Shown piece after piece: positions 18,803-27,796 of a stretch of DNA of 64,000 nucleotides. Numbering within the stretch: position 1 is the first letter of the stretch; every line of letters starts with the position of its first letter. Source of the stretch: an uncultured Flavobacteriaceae bacterium (lineage in GTDB: Bacteria > Bacteroidota > Bacteroidia > Flavobacteriales > Flavobacteriaceae); NCBI GenBank assembly GCA_947501845.1, contig CANMXP010000019.1, positions 1 through 64,000 on the forward strand. The letters run 5' to 3'. Under the pieces are notes generated by a model, which was not told the origin of the DNA, ran no database searches, and saw only the letters and a list, made by a program, of their open reading frames with translations. A program made the translations under genes and the position numbers.

Positions 18803-19912
18803 TTATACGCGTTCTAATTTTATTGGTGCTGTTTTATTGGCATTCCACTGACAGATATACAGGTTTTTATCCTCATCAACACAGACATCATGTCCATGTA
18901 AAATAGGCTTTTCAGGCAACTGATAAGATTTTTGAAGTGCATCACTTTTATATTCTGGGGCTGTACCACCAGGGTTTGAAACCACTTTGTCACCATCTAA
19001 AATGGTTACAAAACCAGTATGTTCTTTCCAAGTTGTTCTGCCAACTTTTGGTTGCGACCAACACACGCCTGCATATAGATTATTATCGTCTAAAACAGGG
19101 CGGCAAACCTGCATGTTAGGAAGGTGTAAAGTTTTTACATATTTTCCATCGAGTGTATACCATTTAAAAGACTGCTCATTTCTTGATGTACAAATAACTA
19201 AAGGATTGTTTTTATCTCGATAATCTATAGCAACACCATGGGCATTCGATAATTTATAATTTTCATCAGGATTATCTTTGCCTCCCCAATGTCTTATATA
19301 TTGACCTTTTGAATCGTATTGAATAATATAATCCATACCATAACCATCGGCAACATATATATCACCATTTGGACCTACAGCTGTTTCGGTAGGGCAAAAA
19401 TGATCCCCAGGTTTATAAACACCAATAGTTTGTGGATGCCCTATATCGAAAACTACACGACCATCTGTAGTTGTTTTAGAGATACGGCCGTTATGTTTGG
19501 TCCATTTTCCAGCTTTACTTAAATACCATCCAGAATCTGCCAGAAATAAATAATCTTCGCCACCTTCATTTGATATGGTTAAACCATGTCCTCCAGGATA
19601 CGCAGTGCCCCAATAATCTAATAATTTACCAGATTTATCAAAAATTAACACGTTATTTTGAGGGTGATCTCCAATCATTATTAATCGTCCTTTACTGTCC
19701 ATTTGCATTTCATGACAGTTTAATAGTGGTGTCCTAACGGAGCTTAATTGGGCCCAATCGTTTACAACTTTATATGTATAGTCTCCATGTCCCAATATAA
19801 CATCTTTTGCAGGTTGTCTCTTTTTTAAGATATTAATAGCAAATGAGGGTGTAGAGGCAAGAGCAGCACTGGCCAATCCTGTTTTTTTTATAAAATTTCT
19901 TCTTGATGACAT
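18803..19912 (-). CDS. Tat-exported NHL/six-bladed beta-propeller protein
   Basis: The 369-residue protein opens with a twin-arginine signal (SRRNFIKKTG, then a hydrophobic stretch to about residue 26). The mature part consists of propeller-like repeats with KGRLIMIGDHPQNNVLIFDKSG, GPNGDIYVADGYGMDYIIQYD and NAHGVAIDY motifs, similar to NHL-repeat proteins and to the lyase half of peptidylglycine-amidating enzymes. No catalytic residues can be assigned with confidence. It is the third gene of the operon, 14 bases after the DUF1501 gene. Tat export implies folding before transport. Its role may be binding, or a lyase-type reaction on a sugar-linked substrate; this is a guess. Confidence 0.8.
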   Translation of the reverse strand: MSSRRNFIKKTGLASAALASTPSFAINILKKRQPAKDVILGHGDYTYKVVNDWAQLSSVRTPLLNCHEMQMDSKGRLIMIGDHPQNNVLIFDKSGKLLDYWGTAYPGGHGLTISNEGGEDYLFLADSGWYLSKAGKWTKHNGRISKTTTDGRVVFDIGHPQTIGVYKPGDHFCPTETAVGPNGDIYVADGYGMDYIIQYDSKGQYIRHWGGKDNPDENYKLSNAHGVAIDYRDKNNPLVICTSRNEQSFKWYTLDGKYVKTLHLPNMQVCRPVLDDNNLYAGVCWSQPKVGRTTWKEHTGFVTILDGDKVVSNPGGTAPEYKSDALQKSYQLPEKPILHGHDVCVDEDKNLYICQWNANKTAPIKLERV

Positions 19913-19926
19913 AATTTAAGGGTTAG

Positions 19927-21438
19927 TTAGGTTAATAAATCTTTTACAACGTGACCATGCACATCTGTTAGTCGGTAGCGACGTCCTTGGTGTTTAAAAG
20001 TCAATCTTTCGTGGTCTATTCCAAATAGGTGTAACAATGTAGCATGAAAGTCATGTACATGCAGCGGATCCTTGGTTACATTATAGCTAAAGTCGTCTGT
20101 TTCGCCATAAGAAAAACCAGGTTTTACACCAGCTCCTGCCATCCACATGGTGAATGCTTTTGGGTGATGATCTCTACCATAATTTTTATCGGTTAATTGA
20201 CCTTGAGAATATACCGTTCTTCCAAATTCGCCCCCCCAAATAACAAGTGTGTCATCCAACATACCGCGTTGTTTCAAATCTTTAATCAATGCTGCGGTAC
20301 CTTGGTCGGTTTTTTGGCATTGGTTTTTTAAACCACCAGGGCAGAAAAGATGTTGATCCCATCCTTGATGATATAATTGCACGAATTTCACACCTTTTTC
20401 TAAAAGTTTTCTAGCCATTAAACAATTAGCAGCATAGGTTCCAGCATCTCTACTATCTTTTCCATACATTTCAAAAATATGGTCAGGCTCGTCTGATGTG
20501 TCTGTGACTTCAGGTACAGAAGTTTGCATTTTATATGCCATTTCATATTGTGTCATTCTCGCCTGAATTTCTGGGTCACCATAAGCATCATGTTGAATAG
20601 TGTTTAATTTATCTAAATAATCCAACATTTTTTTACGATCGTTACCATCATAATTATCAGGGTTGTTCAAATATAATACGGGATCTTTTCCAGATCTAAA
20701 TTGTACACCTTGATGTTCGGTAGGTAAAAAGCCATTACCCCATAAACTTGCTTTTAGAGGTTGGCCTTTTCCATTTTTTGAAACCAAAGTAATGAAAGTG
20801 GGTAGGTTTTCATTATCTGAACCTAAACCATAGCTTAACCAAGATCCTATAGAAGGTCTGCCTGGTAATTGGTGCCCAGTTTGAAAAAAGGTAATTGCTG
20901 GTGTATGATTTATTTGATCGGTTTGCATGCCTTTCATAAAACATAAATCATCAACAACTTCAGATAGGTGTGGCATAAGCTCACTCACCCAAGCTCTAGA
21001 TTCACCATATTGTTTGAAATTGAATACAGAAGGTGCAATGGGAAGAGTAGATTGACTACCACTCATACCAGTAAGTCTTTGTCCACCAATGACAGACTTT
21101 GGTAAGTCTTGACCAAACATATCAACCAATTTGGGCTTATAATCAAATAAATCCATTTGCGATGGGCCACCACTTTGAAATAAGTAGATAATACGCTTTG
21201 CTTTTGGTAAATGGTGAGGTAGGCCTAAGCGGTTTTTATTATAATTAGCTAAAATAGCTTCGGTGCTATCTGGTGTACCAATAGAGCTCCAAGCCTTTTC
21301 GGTATTTAACAAACTTCCCAATGCTAATGCACCTAGGCCTAAAGACGTTTTCTTTAAAAAATGTCTTCGGTCTATTTGCTTTTCAACACTTTGTAAATCT
21401 TTGTTATTAGATTTTAATATATCATGATGATCACACAT
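19927..21438 (-). CDS. DUF1501 family protein, Tat-exported
   Basis: The 503-residue member of DUF1501, a family with an alkaline-phosphatase/sulfatase-like fold. A twin-arginine motif (DRRHFLKKTSLG, Arg24-Arg25) precedes a hydrophobic segment. Typical family runs are visible: IYLFQSGGPSQMDLFDYKP, VQLYHQGWDQH, LVIWGGEFGRT and a C-terminal HDFHATLLHLFGIDHERLTFKHQGRRYRLTD. Length matches the family. It lies 24 bases after the DUF1553 gene, the classic pairing in Planctomycetes, where the two are found together in many copies. The reaction is unknown. Metal-binding residues of the fold seem present (Asp/His in GWDQH and HDFHAT), so hydrolase activity is possible. Confidence 0.9.
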   Translation of the reverse strand: MCDHHDILKSNNKDLQSVEKQIDRRHFLKKTSLGLGALALGSLLNTEKAWSSIGTPDSTEAILANYNKNRLGLPHHLPKAKRIIYLFQSGGPSQMDLFDYKPKLVDMFGQDLPKSVIGGQRLTGMSGSQSTLPIAPSVFNFKQYGESRAWVSELMPHLSEVVDDLCFMKGMQTDQINHTPAITFFQTGHQLPGRPSIGSWLSYGLGSDNENLPTFITLVSKNGKGQPLKASLWGNGFLPTEHQGVQFRSGKDPVLYLNNPDNYDGNDRKKMLDYLDKLNTIQHDAYGDPEIQARMTQYEMAYKMQTSVPEVTDTSDEPDHIFEMYGKDSRDAGTYAANCLMARKLLEKGVKFVQLYHQGWDQHLFCPGGLKNQCQKTDQGTAALIKDLKQRGMLDDTLVIWGGEFGRTVYSQGQLTDKNYGRDHHPKAFTMWMAGAGVKPGFSYGETDDFSYNVTKDPLHVHDFHATLLHLFGIDHERLTFKHQGRRYRLTDVHGHVVKDLLT

Positions 21439-21462
21439 GGCTCTATGTTTTTTTATTCAATA

Positions 21463-24400
21463 TTATCGTTTTGTTATAAAAGCATCAGAATTTATAATTG
21501 TTGATGCTATAACTGCATTTGCAGCGACCAAGGCTTTATCGTCATTTTGAGCAATTTTATGCTCTCCAAGACTAATCCAGCCTTCTGCTTTTGCTTCATT
21601 TTTTCTGAATTTTTCCAACTCAGATTTCTGTAAATCCTTTAGAATTTCAAGTTCATTAGCATTTATAGTTCTTCCTGTAAGTTTTCTAAATGCTTTAGAG
21701 ATGCCTTCATCTAAATCTTTATAGGTTGTCATTTTTTTACCTAAAACACGAGCAGTTTCGATAAAAGTGGGGTCGTTCAATAACACCAATGCTTGTAGCG
21801 GTGTATTGGTTTCTTGTCTTCTGGTAGTACACAAATCTCTTGTAGGTGCATCAAAAGTTGCAATTGTAGGGTGTGGCACTGTACGTTTCCAAATGGTATA
21901 CATACTTCTTCTGTATAATTCTTCGCCTGATCCAACATGATATGTATCGCCGTTTACTTTCCATAAACCAGCGGGTTGATAAGGACTCACGCTTTTTCCA
22001 CCAATTTTGTTACTTAATAATCCAGATGCAAATAAAGCATTATCGCGAAGCATTTCTCCAGATAGTCGTTTGGAAGGACCTCGAGCTAAAAATTTATTTT
22101 CTTTATCAAAACTTAATAATGCTTCACTGGCAATACTACTTTGTTGGTAGGTATTAGACATCATAATGAGTTTATGTAGTTTTTTTACGTCCCATCCAGA
22201 TTCCATAAACTCTATAGCCAACCAGTCTAATAATTTTGGGTGACTTGGCAATTCTCCTTGGTTTCCAAAATCTTCAGAAGTCTTTACAATACCTCTGCCA
22301 AAAATATTTTGCCAATAACGGTTAACGGTTACTCTTGCTGTAAGTGGGTTGTCTGGATGCGTTAACCATTTGGATAAACCAATTCTGTTTTTAGGTAAAC
22401 TGTCTGGAAATGCAAAAATACGTTCTGGAGTATCTGGGAAAACCGAATCGGTAGGTGAGTCGTATTGTCCTCTGTCCAAAACGTAAGCCTGTCTTGGCTT
22501 TTCCATTTCCTTCATCACCATAATTTCTTTGATAGGCTCTATACTGTCCACATACTGTTTTCTACTTTTTTGTAATGCTTTTAGAGACGCTTTATAGTTT
22601 GAAGATTTTGTTTCTATAAAGAATTCATTAAGAAGTTGCTTTTCTGAATCAGAAAGGTTATCGCTAGATTTTGAAGTTAATTGTTTTAAGTGGTTTTTAT
22701 TAGTAATTTGAAGTACTTCAAGTGTTGTCAATTCACGATTAAAAACTAATAAATCGTCTATAACACCGTTTCTTAGACCTTTCCCTCTCCAAATAGCCCC
22801 AATTCTTAAACCAGGTTCTGTTTTTCCATTATAAAGTCCTATAGACTGATTTCTAAATACAATATCTTTATAAAGATTATCTACTAAAGTTTTGGTTTTC
22901 AACTTCTTCCCATCAAGATAAATACTAACACCACTTGCTTTGCTTGATCCGTCGTAGGTCATCGTTAATTGAATCCATTTTTCTTTTGGAACATCAATTA
23001 AAGATTGTGTAACGATAGCATTATCAGGCCATACATGGGCTAATAGGGCTTCAATTTTATTGTCTTTAATATTTAAGTGATAACCACGGTAACTATGCAG
23101 TTCGGGACCTTGCATTTTATGAAAAATCACGCCGTTTTCAAGGTCTTCTGGTATAAATACCCGAATACCTATACTAAAAGATTCATTTCTTTTGTAGATG
23201 CCAATTTCGTCTAACTCCATCCAGGTATCTCCATCCATACTAAGTCCATAGCCAGAAGCCCCTTCTTTAAAAACCTGCTTTTGATTATCAGCAAATTGTT
23301 GGCGCATTCTAATGTTTTTATTTGATGCATTTGGGATTTTATTTCTTAAGCTTTTTTGATTAAAGTCAAAATCGGCAACCAAACCAGATGGGTTCCTATT
23401 TGTATTAATACTTTTGTAACCTTCTTTTGAAATCCAATTTTCCGCTTTTTCAGATTCTGAAATAGCCACTTTCTTTGTAGCTTTTTCTTTGTCATCAACT
23501 AGTGTTTCTAAATATGCAATAAGCTTTTCTTCTTCTTCTGTAGGGAGTAACATGGTAGGGACTGGTGTTGCTAAATCCCAAGGGATAAGCCCTGTTTCAT
23601 TTACATTATTGAAGAAACTGTACATTTCAAAATGATCTTTTTGAGATATAGGGTCATACTTATGGTCATGACATTTGGCACAAGCAACGGTTAAACCCAA
23701 AAAAGCTTGACCTACTGTTGCTGTTCTGTCTGAAACATATTCTGAACGGAATTCCTCATCTATAATACCACCTTCAAGATTTTGGGGATGTAATCTGTTA
23801 AAAGTTGTTGCTAGCCTTTGCTCTCTAGTAGCGTTAGGAAGCATATCTCCAGCCATTTGCCACAAAACAAATTGATCGTATGGCATATTTTCGTTAAAGG
23901 ATTTAATAACCCAATCTCTCCATGGTGATACATCTCTAAACCAATCCACACTATAACCGTGGGTGTCTGCATAGCGCGCTAAGTCCATCCAGTCCAGTGT
24001 ACGTTGTTCGCCATAAGCGGTTGATGCTAGAAGTCTGTCAATTTGTTTTTCATAAGCATTATCAGATGTGTCATTTAAAAAGGCATCCAATTCTTCTAGA
24101 GTAGGAGGCAGTCCTGTTAAATCTAGAGAAGCTCTGCGTAACAATAGTTCTTTGTCTGCTTTTTGAGACAATGTCAAATCTATTTGTTCTAATTCCTCTA
24201 ATACAAAATTATCTATAGGATTAGCAACTTGTTTTTCATTTTTTACTTTTGGGACTTCATATTTTTCGGGTTTTATGAATGCCCAATGGTCTTTATACTC
24301 CGCGCCACCTTCAATCCATTTTACAAGTACTGCCTTTTCATAATCAGTTAATGATAAATGAGAACTTGGTTCAGGCATGACAAGTTTGGGATCATCTGTC

Positions 24401-24702
24401 ATAATACGATGATAAAACTCGCTTTTTTCTAAATTTTTAGGTTTTATAGCAAATTTACCAGGACTTTCTGAAAGTTCAGAATAAGCTAAATCTGCCGTGT
24501 GAAGTTGTAGCCCTCCTTTTATATTGTCTTTGTCTGGACCATGGCATAAAAAGCATTTATCCGATAGGATGGGTTTTACATGTTGATTAAAATCTATTTT
24601 TTTAGGGAGCTTTTCATATTCTATATATACACTTTCAGGTAGATCAGGTCCACCACAAGCATAAAAAAGTACCATCCCAATTAAAAGGAAACAATATCTC
24701 AT
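21463..24702 (-). CDS. PSCyt1/DUF1549/LamG/DUF1553 lipoprotein
   Basis: Large exported protein of 1079 residues with a lipoprotein signal (Cys16 in FYACGG). A planctomycete cytochrome domain holds the heme motif C50-F-L-C-H54-G-P and a Met ligand candidate (VMPEPSS). DUF1549 follows (about 155-365), with a second CxxCH motif (CAKCHDHKYDPIS). A LamG/concanavalin-like domain lies at about 440-640 and DUF1553 at about 780-1060 (NPLTARVTVNRYWQNIFGRGIV, TRRQETNTPLQALVLLNDP). It is the first gene of the operon and lies behind a good promoter match. The heme motifs imply redox chemistry; the LamG domain suggests binding of a polysaccharide. Family function is unproven. Confidence 0.9.
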   Translation of the reverse strand: MRYCFLLIGMVLFYACGGPDLPESVYIEYEKLPKKIDFNQHVKPILSDKCFLCHGPDKDNIKGGLQLHTADLAYSELSESPGKFAIKPKNLEKSEFYHRIMTDDPKLVMPEPSSHLSLTDYEKAVLVKWIEGGAEYKDHWAFIKPEKYEVPKVKNEKQVANPIDNFVLEELEQIDLTLSQKADKELLLRRASLDLTGLPPTLEELDAFLNDTSDNAYEKQIDRLLASTAYGEQRTLDWMDLARYADTHGYSVDWFRDVSPWRDWVIKSFNENMPYDQFVLWQMAGDMLPNATREQRLATTFNRLHPQNLEGGIIDEEFRSEYVSDRTATVGQAFLGLTVACAKCHDHKYDPISQKDHFEMYSFFNNVNETGLIPWDLATPVPTMLLPTEEEEKLIAYLETLVDDKEKATKKVAISESEKAENWISKEGYKSINTNRNPSGLVADFDFNQKSLRNKIPNASNKNIRMRQQFADNQKQVFKEGASGYGLSMDGDTWMELDEIGIYKRNESFSIGIRVFIPEDLENGVIFHKMQGPELHSYRGYHLNIKDNKIEALLAHVWPDNAIVTQSLIDVPKEKWIQLTMTYDGSSKASGVSIYLDGKKLKTKTLVDNLYKDIVFRNQSIGLYNGKTEPGLRIGAIWRGKGLRNGVIDDLLVFNRELTTLEVLQITNKNHLKQLTSKSSDNLSDSEKQLLNEFFIETKSSNYKASLKALQKSRKQYVDSIEPIKEIMVMKEMEKPRQAYVLDRGQYDSPTDSVFPDTPERIFAFPDSLPKNRIGLSKWLTHPDNPLTARVTVNRYWQNIFGRGIVKTSEDFGNQGELPSHPKLLDWLAIEFMESGWDVKKLHKLIMMSNTYQQSSIASEALLSFDKENKFLARGPSKRLSGEMLRDNALFASGLLSNKIGGKSVSPYQPAGLWKVNGDTYHVGSGEELYRRSMYTIWKRTVPHPTIATFDAPTRDLCTTRRQETNTPLQALVLLNDPTFIETARVLGKKMTTYKDLDEGISKAFRKLTGRTINANELEILKDLQKSELEKFRKNEAKAEGWISLGEHKIAQNDDKALVAANAVIASTIINSDAFITKR

Positions 24703-24736
24703 ACCTTATTTTAACTATGTTTTGTTGCTATTATTA

Positions 24737-24764
24737 CAAAATTAGTAGTAATCTGTATAAACAA
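24737..24764 (-). promoter_or_regulatory. candidate promoter of the DUF1553 operon
   Basis: On the minus strand TAATTTTG (24744-24737) fits TAnnTTTG and lies about 35 bases ahead of the start codon; TTG at 24764-24762 lies 17 bases further up as a partial -33 element. Confidence 0.45.
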
Positions 24765-24803
24765 CCTATTGAAATCAGGCTAAAAAATGTACATTTCCGA
24801 TAT

Positions 24804-24828
24804 TTTATATTTTATATTAAAATATAAA
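24804..24828. promoter_or_regulatory. perfect palindrome in the divergent control region
   Basis: TTTATATTTTA (24804-24814) and TAAAATATAAA (24818-24828) are exact inverse arms around TAT. The palindrome lies between the divergent DUF1553 operon and the AraC pair and may be an operator, although pure A/T composition makes chance more likely. Confidence 0.3.
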
Positions 24829-24879
24829 AGTCTAAATTTATTGCGATCAATATAAAATTAAGAAAATAATTACGTTTAA

Positions 24880-25743
24880 ATGAATGAGTTATTGCAGTTC
24901 TTAAAACTAAGTATATTACACGTTGGATATGCTAAACTGGATGATACATGGCACTATGAAAATGTGATAAGTCCATTTGTAAGATTATTTCTTGTAACGA
25001 AAGGTAATGCGAAAGCGTATTATACAAATCAGTCTTTTGATTTAAAAAAAGGCCATATGTATTTAATTCCTAGTTTTACCTATAATGATTATAGTTGTGA
25101 TAACTATCATGAGCAATACTATACAGGTTTTTTTGAGGAAATAAAACTGGGAATGTCTATTTTTAATTTAAAGCGATTTAAATATGAAGTTGAAGCAAGT
25201 ACGGCTGATTATGATTTATTTAAGCGTTTAACGGAAATTAATCCAAATAAATCTGTTTTGGAAAGTAATCCTCAAGCACATATAAATAATACATTAATAG
25301 ATTATAACAATCCAGTACCTACTATTTTAAATCATGATATAGAAACTCAGGGTATATTATCAATATTATTGTCCCGATTTGTAAAACCTTCTGATATTTT
25401 TTCTAGTAAGGGAAGTTTTAAAGGAGATCTAAATAAGGTATTAATATATATTGCGAAGCATCTAGATGAAGATATAACGGTTGCACGCCTGGCAAGGTAT
25501 TGTAATTTAAGCTCAGATCATTTTTCAAAAAGTTTTCATGCTAAGTTTAACATAACACCTAGTAAGTATATCCAATTAAAGCGCATTGAACGTGCTCAAT
25601 TTTTATTGCTTTCAACCAGTGATTCTTTAAAACAGATAGCAGAAAAGGTTGGGTTGAATAATTTGTCATATTTCTCGAGGAAATTCACGGAAATAGCAGG
25701 TATAAGCCCAGCTAAGTTTAGAAAGCAACAACTTAATTTGTAA
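24880..25743 (+). CDS. AraC family regulator, first of a tandem pair
   Basis: The 287-residue protein has an N-terminal cupin-like sensing region (about 10-110; MYLIPSFTYNDY) and a C-terminal AraC double HTH (about 185-285; CNLSSDHFSKSFHAKF and the FSRKFTEIAGISPAKFR signature). It is divergent from the four-gene cytochrome/DUF operon, with about 177 bases between, which points to that operon as its target. The next gene starts one base after its stop codon and encodes a paralogue with the same domain layout. No signal peptide is present, as expected for a cytoplasmic regulator. The ligand is unknown. Confidence 0.9.
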   Translation: MNELLQFLKLSILHVGYAKLDDTWHYENVISPFVRLFLVTKGNAKAYYTNQSFDLKKGHMYLIPSFTYNDYSCDNYHEQYYTGFFEEIKLGMSIFNLKRFKYEVEASTADYDLFKRLTEINPNKSVLESNPQAHINNTLIDYNNPVPTILNHDIETQGILSILLSRFVKPSDIFSSKGSFKGDLNKVLIYIAKHLDEDITVARLARYCNLSSDHFSKSFHAKFNITPSKYIQLKRIERAQFLLLSTSDSLKQIAEKVGLNNLSYFSRKFTEIAGISPAKFRKQQLNL

Positions 25744-25744
25744 C

Positions 25745-26611
25745 ATGATGGCAAATCAATTTCAATCTTTGAAATTAAAATTAATAAATGTTGGTTATAA
25801 TAAACTTGACCATGATTGGGATTTCGATAACGTAATTAGCCCTTTTACACGATTATATTTAATAACCAAAGGGGATGCGTTTGTTTATCACAACAAAAGA
25901 AAATTTCATTTGAGTCCTAATAATATGTATTTAATTCCTAGCTATACGTATAGCAGTTATAAATGTAATTTAAGTCATGAACAATATTATATAAGTTTTT
26001 TTGAAGAATTAGGCAGCGGATTATCTATTTATAATTTTGTGAATTTTAATTATGAAGTCAAAGCCTCTAAGCTCGATGAAACATGTTTTAAAAGGTTACT
26101 GTACTTAAATCCAAATAGACATTTAACCAACTATGATCCCGAACATTATGATAATTATCCTGTGTTACTGGGGTCTGAAAAAAAGAACACCGAACTATCT
26201 GCCAGTAATTTTATTGAAACTCATGGTATTGTAAAATTATTAATGTCGAAGTTTATTGATGCTAGTATAGCTCCTAATAAACCGAATAATACTAATTTAG
26301 ATCGTGTTTTAAATTATATCTCAGAAAACCTACATGAAACGTTAACCTTGACGGTTTTGGCCAATTATTGTAATATGAGCAAAGACCATTTTTCTAGAAG
26401 CTTTAAGAAGCATTATGGGCTAAGACCAACTAAATATATTCAAAATAGACGTTTAGAGAGGTTTTTACTTTTATTGATAACTACAAATTATTCAGTTAGA
26501 GAGATTGCACTTAAAGTAGGGTTTGAAAACTATACTTACTTTTTAAGATATTTTAAAGAACGTATGGGAAAGACTCCTGTTGAATTCAGGAAAGAACATA
26601 TTGTTGTTTGA
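25745..26611 (+). CDS. AraC family regulator, second of a tandem pair
   Basis: The 288-residue paralogue of the preceding regulator. Both share the N-terminal phrase NVISPF.RL.L.TKG.A, the MYLIPS.TY segment and the C-terminal HTH (CNMSKDHFSRSFKKHY, then YFLRYFKERMGKTPVEFR). The start codon lies one base after the stop of the first gene, so the two are translationally linked and may form heterodimers. The duplication is old, judging from the many differences. Its target is probably the divergent DUF operon or the downstream susCD operon; the sequence does not decide. Confidence 0.9.
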   Translation: MMANQFQSLKLKLINVGYNKLDHDWDFDNVISPFTRLYLITKGDAFVYHNKRKFHLSPNNMYLIPSYTYSSYKCNLSHEQYYISFFEELGSGLSIYNFVNFNYEVKASKLDETCFKRLLYLNPNRHLTNYDPEHYDNYPVLLGSEKKNTELSASNFIETHGIVKLLMSKFIDASIAPNKPNNTNLDRVLNYISENLHETLTLTVLANYCNMSKDHFSRSFKKHYGLRPTKYIQNRRLERFLLLLITTNYSVREIALKVGFENYTYFLRYFKERMGKTPVEFRKEHIVV

Positions 26612-27796
26612 CCAAATTAGTTTGACACTTTAGATTTGTTCTTTTTGATCAAAAATGTTATTATTACTGTGTCAGGCTATCATTTACTAAATCTAATTAG
26701 AAGTGAAAATAATAGTCCTTGAATACATTCAAAAATAATTTTTTATCATCAATTCCTAATTATTGACTTATTTGAAAATCGGACCTTAATCCAATTAAAC
26801 AGAAAGAGGGCCAAGGTTGTATATTGAATTTTGTTCTCTTGGATTACATGAGGAGAATGATATAGTAATACATCATCTACATATTTATTTAATTTACTAT
26901 CGGTAAATTCAATTTCCATGGTTTTACCTAAGCTTTAGAGAATAATGGCAACACCAGCCAGCCAAATTGCAATTGATTTAACCCAAGTCCATCTTCCTGT
27001 TAATGGATTCAAAAGCAGTATTTTTTTCTTGTTTTGCATCATCACTAGAGCAAGAAGTTTTTAATGTTAAAAAAGGGTAAAGAATAATAAAAATATACGA
27101 TTAAGGTTACTTCTGTGAAAGTAAACACTTGTTTTTATAAAGATTTAGAGTCTAAAAATTGAAGAAGGTTAGTTACAAATGTGAAGATTTTAATCGTCAA
27201 ATAACTGAGCCAAGTCTAAAAATTATTTCTAAAATAACTGAATCTAAAGCTTTGAACAATTATTCCACTAAGAAAATTTCAAGTTTTGAATGCGGCAAAT
27301 GGCTGTGTTTTGGTTTTGAGTTACTCATTTGAAATCTATAAAAATAATTTGCTAGTAAAGATGCCTTAACACATTAGTAGGTTTTCATCGTTGTGTTTAA
27401 AAAATGTTAATGGATGTGGTTTATTATGTAGTAAATTGAAAATAAAAACTATAAATTTTTGTAAAGTTATTAACACGAACACGAAACTAAATTTAAAAGC
27501 TAAAAAGTAAAAATGTTCCAGATATAGTGGGTAAATCAATTTTTAGTCAAGTTAATCAAGTTTCAATTCATAAACATTTTACCGATGAGAGGTGTTCAAA
27601 AAAATAATCTAATTGTAAGTAAAGTTTTTGTCAAGTTGTATTTAAAGCTTGTAAACATCAAATCTTCTAATTTTACTCTGTTAGAAATATCTAATTCGCA
27701 AAATAACCATGCATATTATGAGAAATTAATATTTGTGTTACAGGGAATTGATATTTAAGTAAACTAAACTTTAAATAATTTAAAACTAACTTTTTT
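26612..27796. other. long gene-poor region upstream of second susC
   Basis: This 1.2 kb AT-rich stretch has no convincing intact gene. Its left third (26749-27042) carries two short minus-strand reading frames that look like decayed coding DNA. The right part, about 27050-27796, shows nothing recognisable except that it must contain the promoter of the second susCD operon; no TAnnTTTG match was found there. Confidence 0.55.
26749..27042 (-). pseudogene. two short reading frames, probable gene remnant
   Basis: On the minus strand, 27042-26935 encodes a 35-residue peptide beginning MMQNKKK with one hydrophobic stretch (SIAIWLAGVAIIL). After 15 bases, 26919-26749 encodes 56 residues beginning MEIEFTDSK. 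Neither is recognised. The shared strand and close spacing suggest pieces of a decayed membrane-protein gene, or small genuine genes; evidence is thin. Confidence 0.25.
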
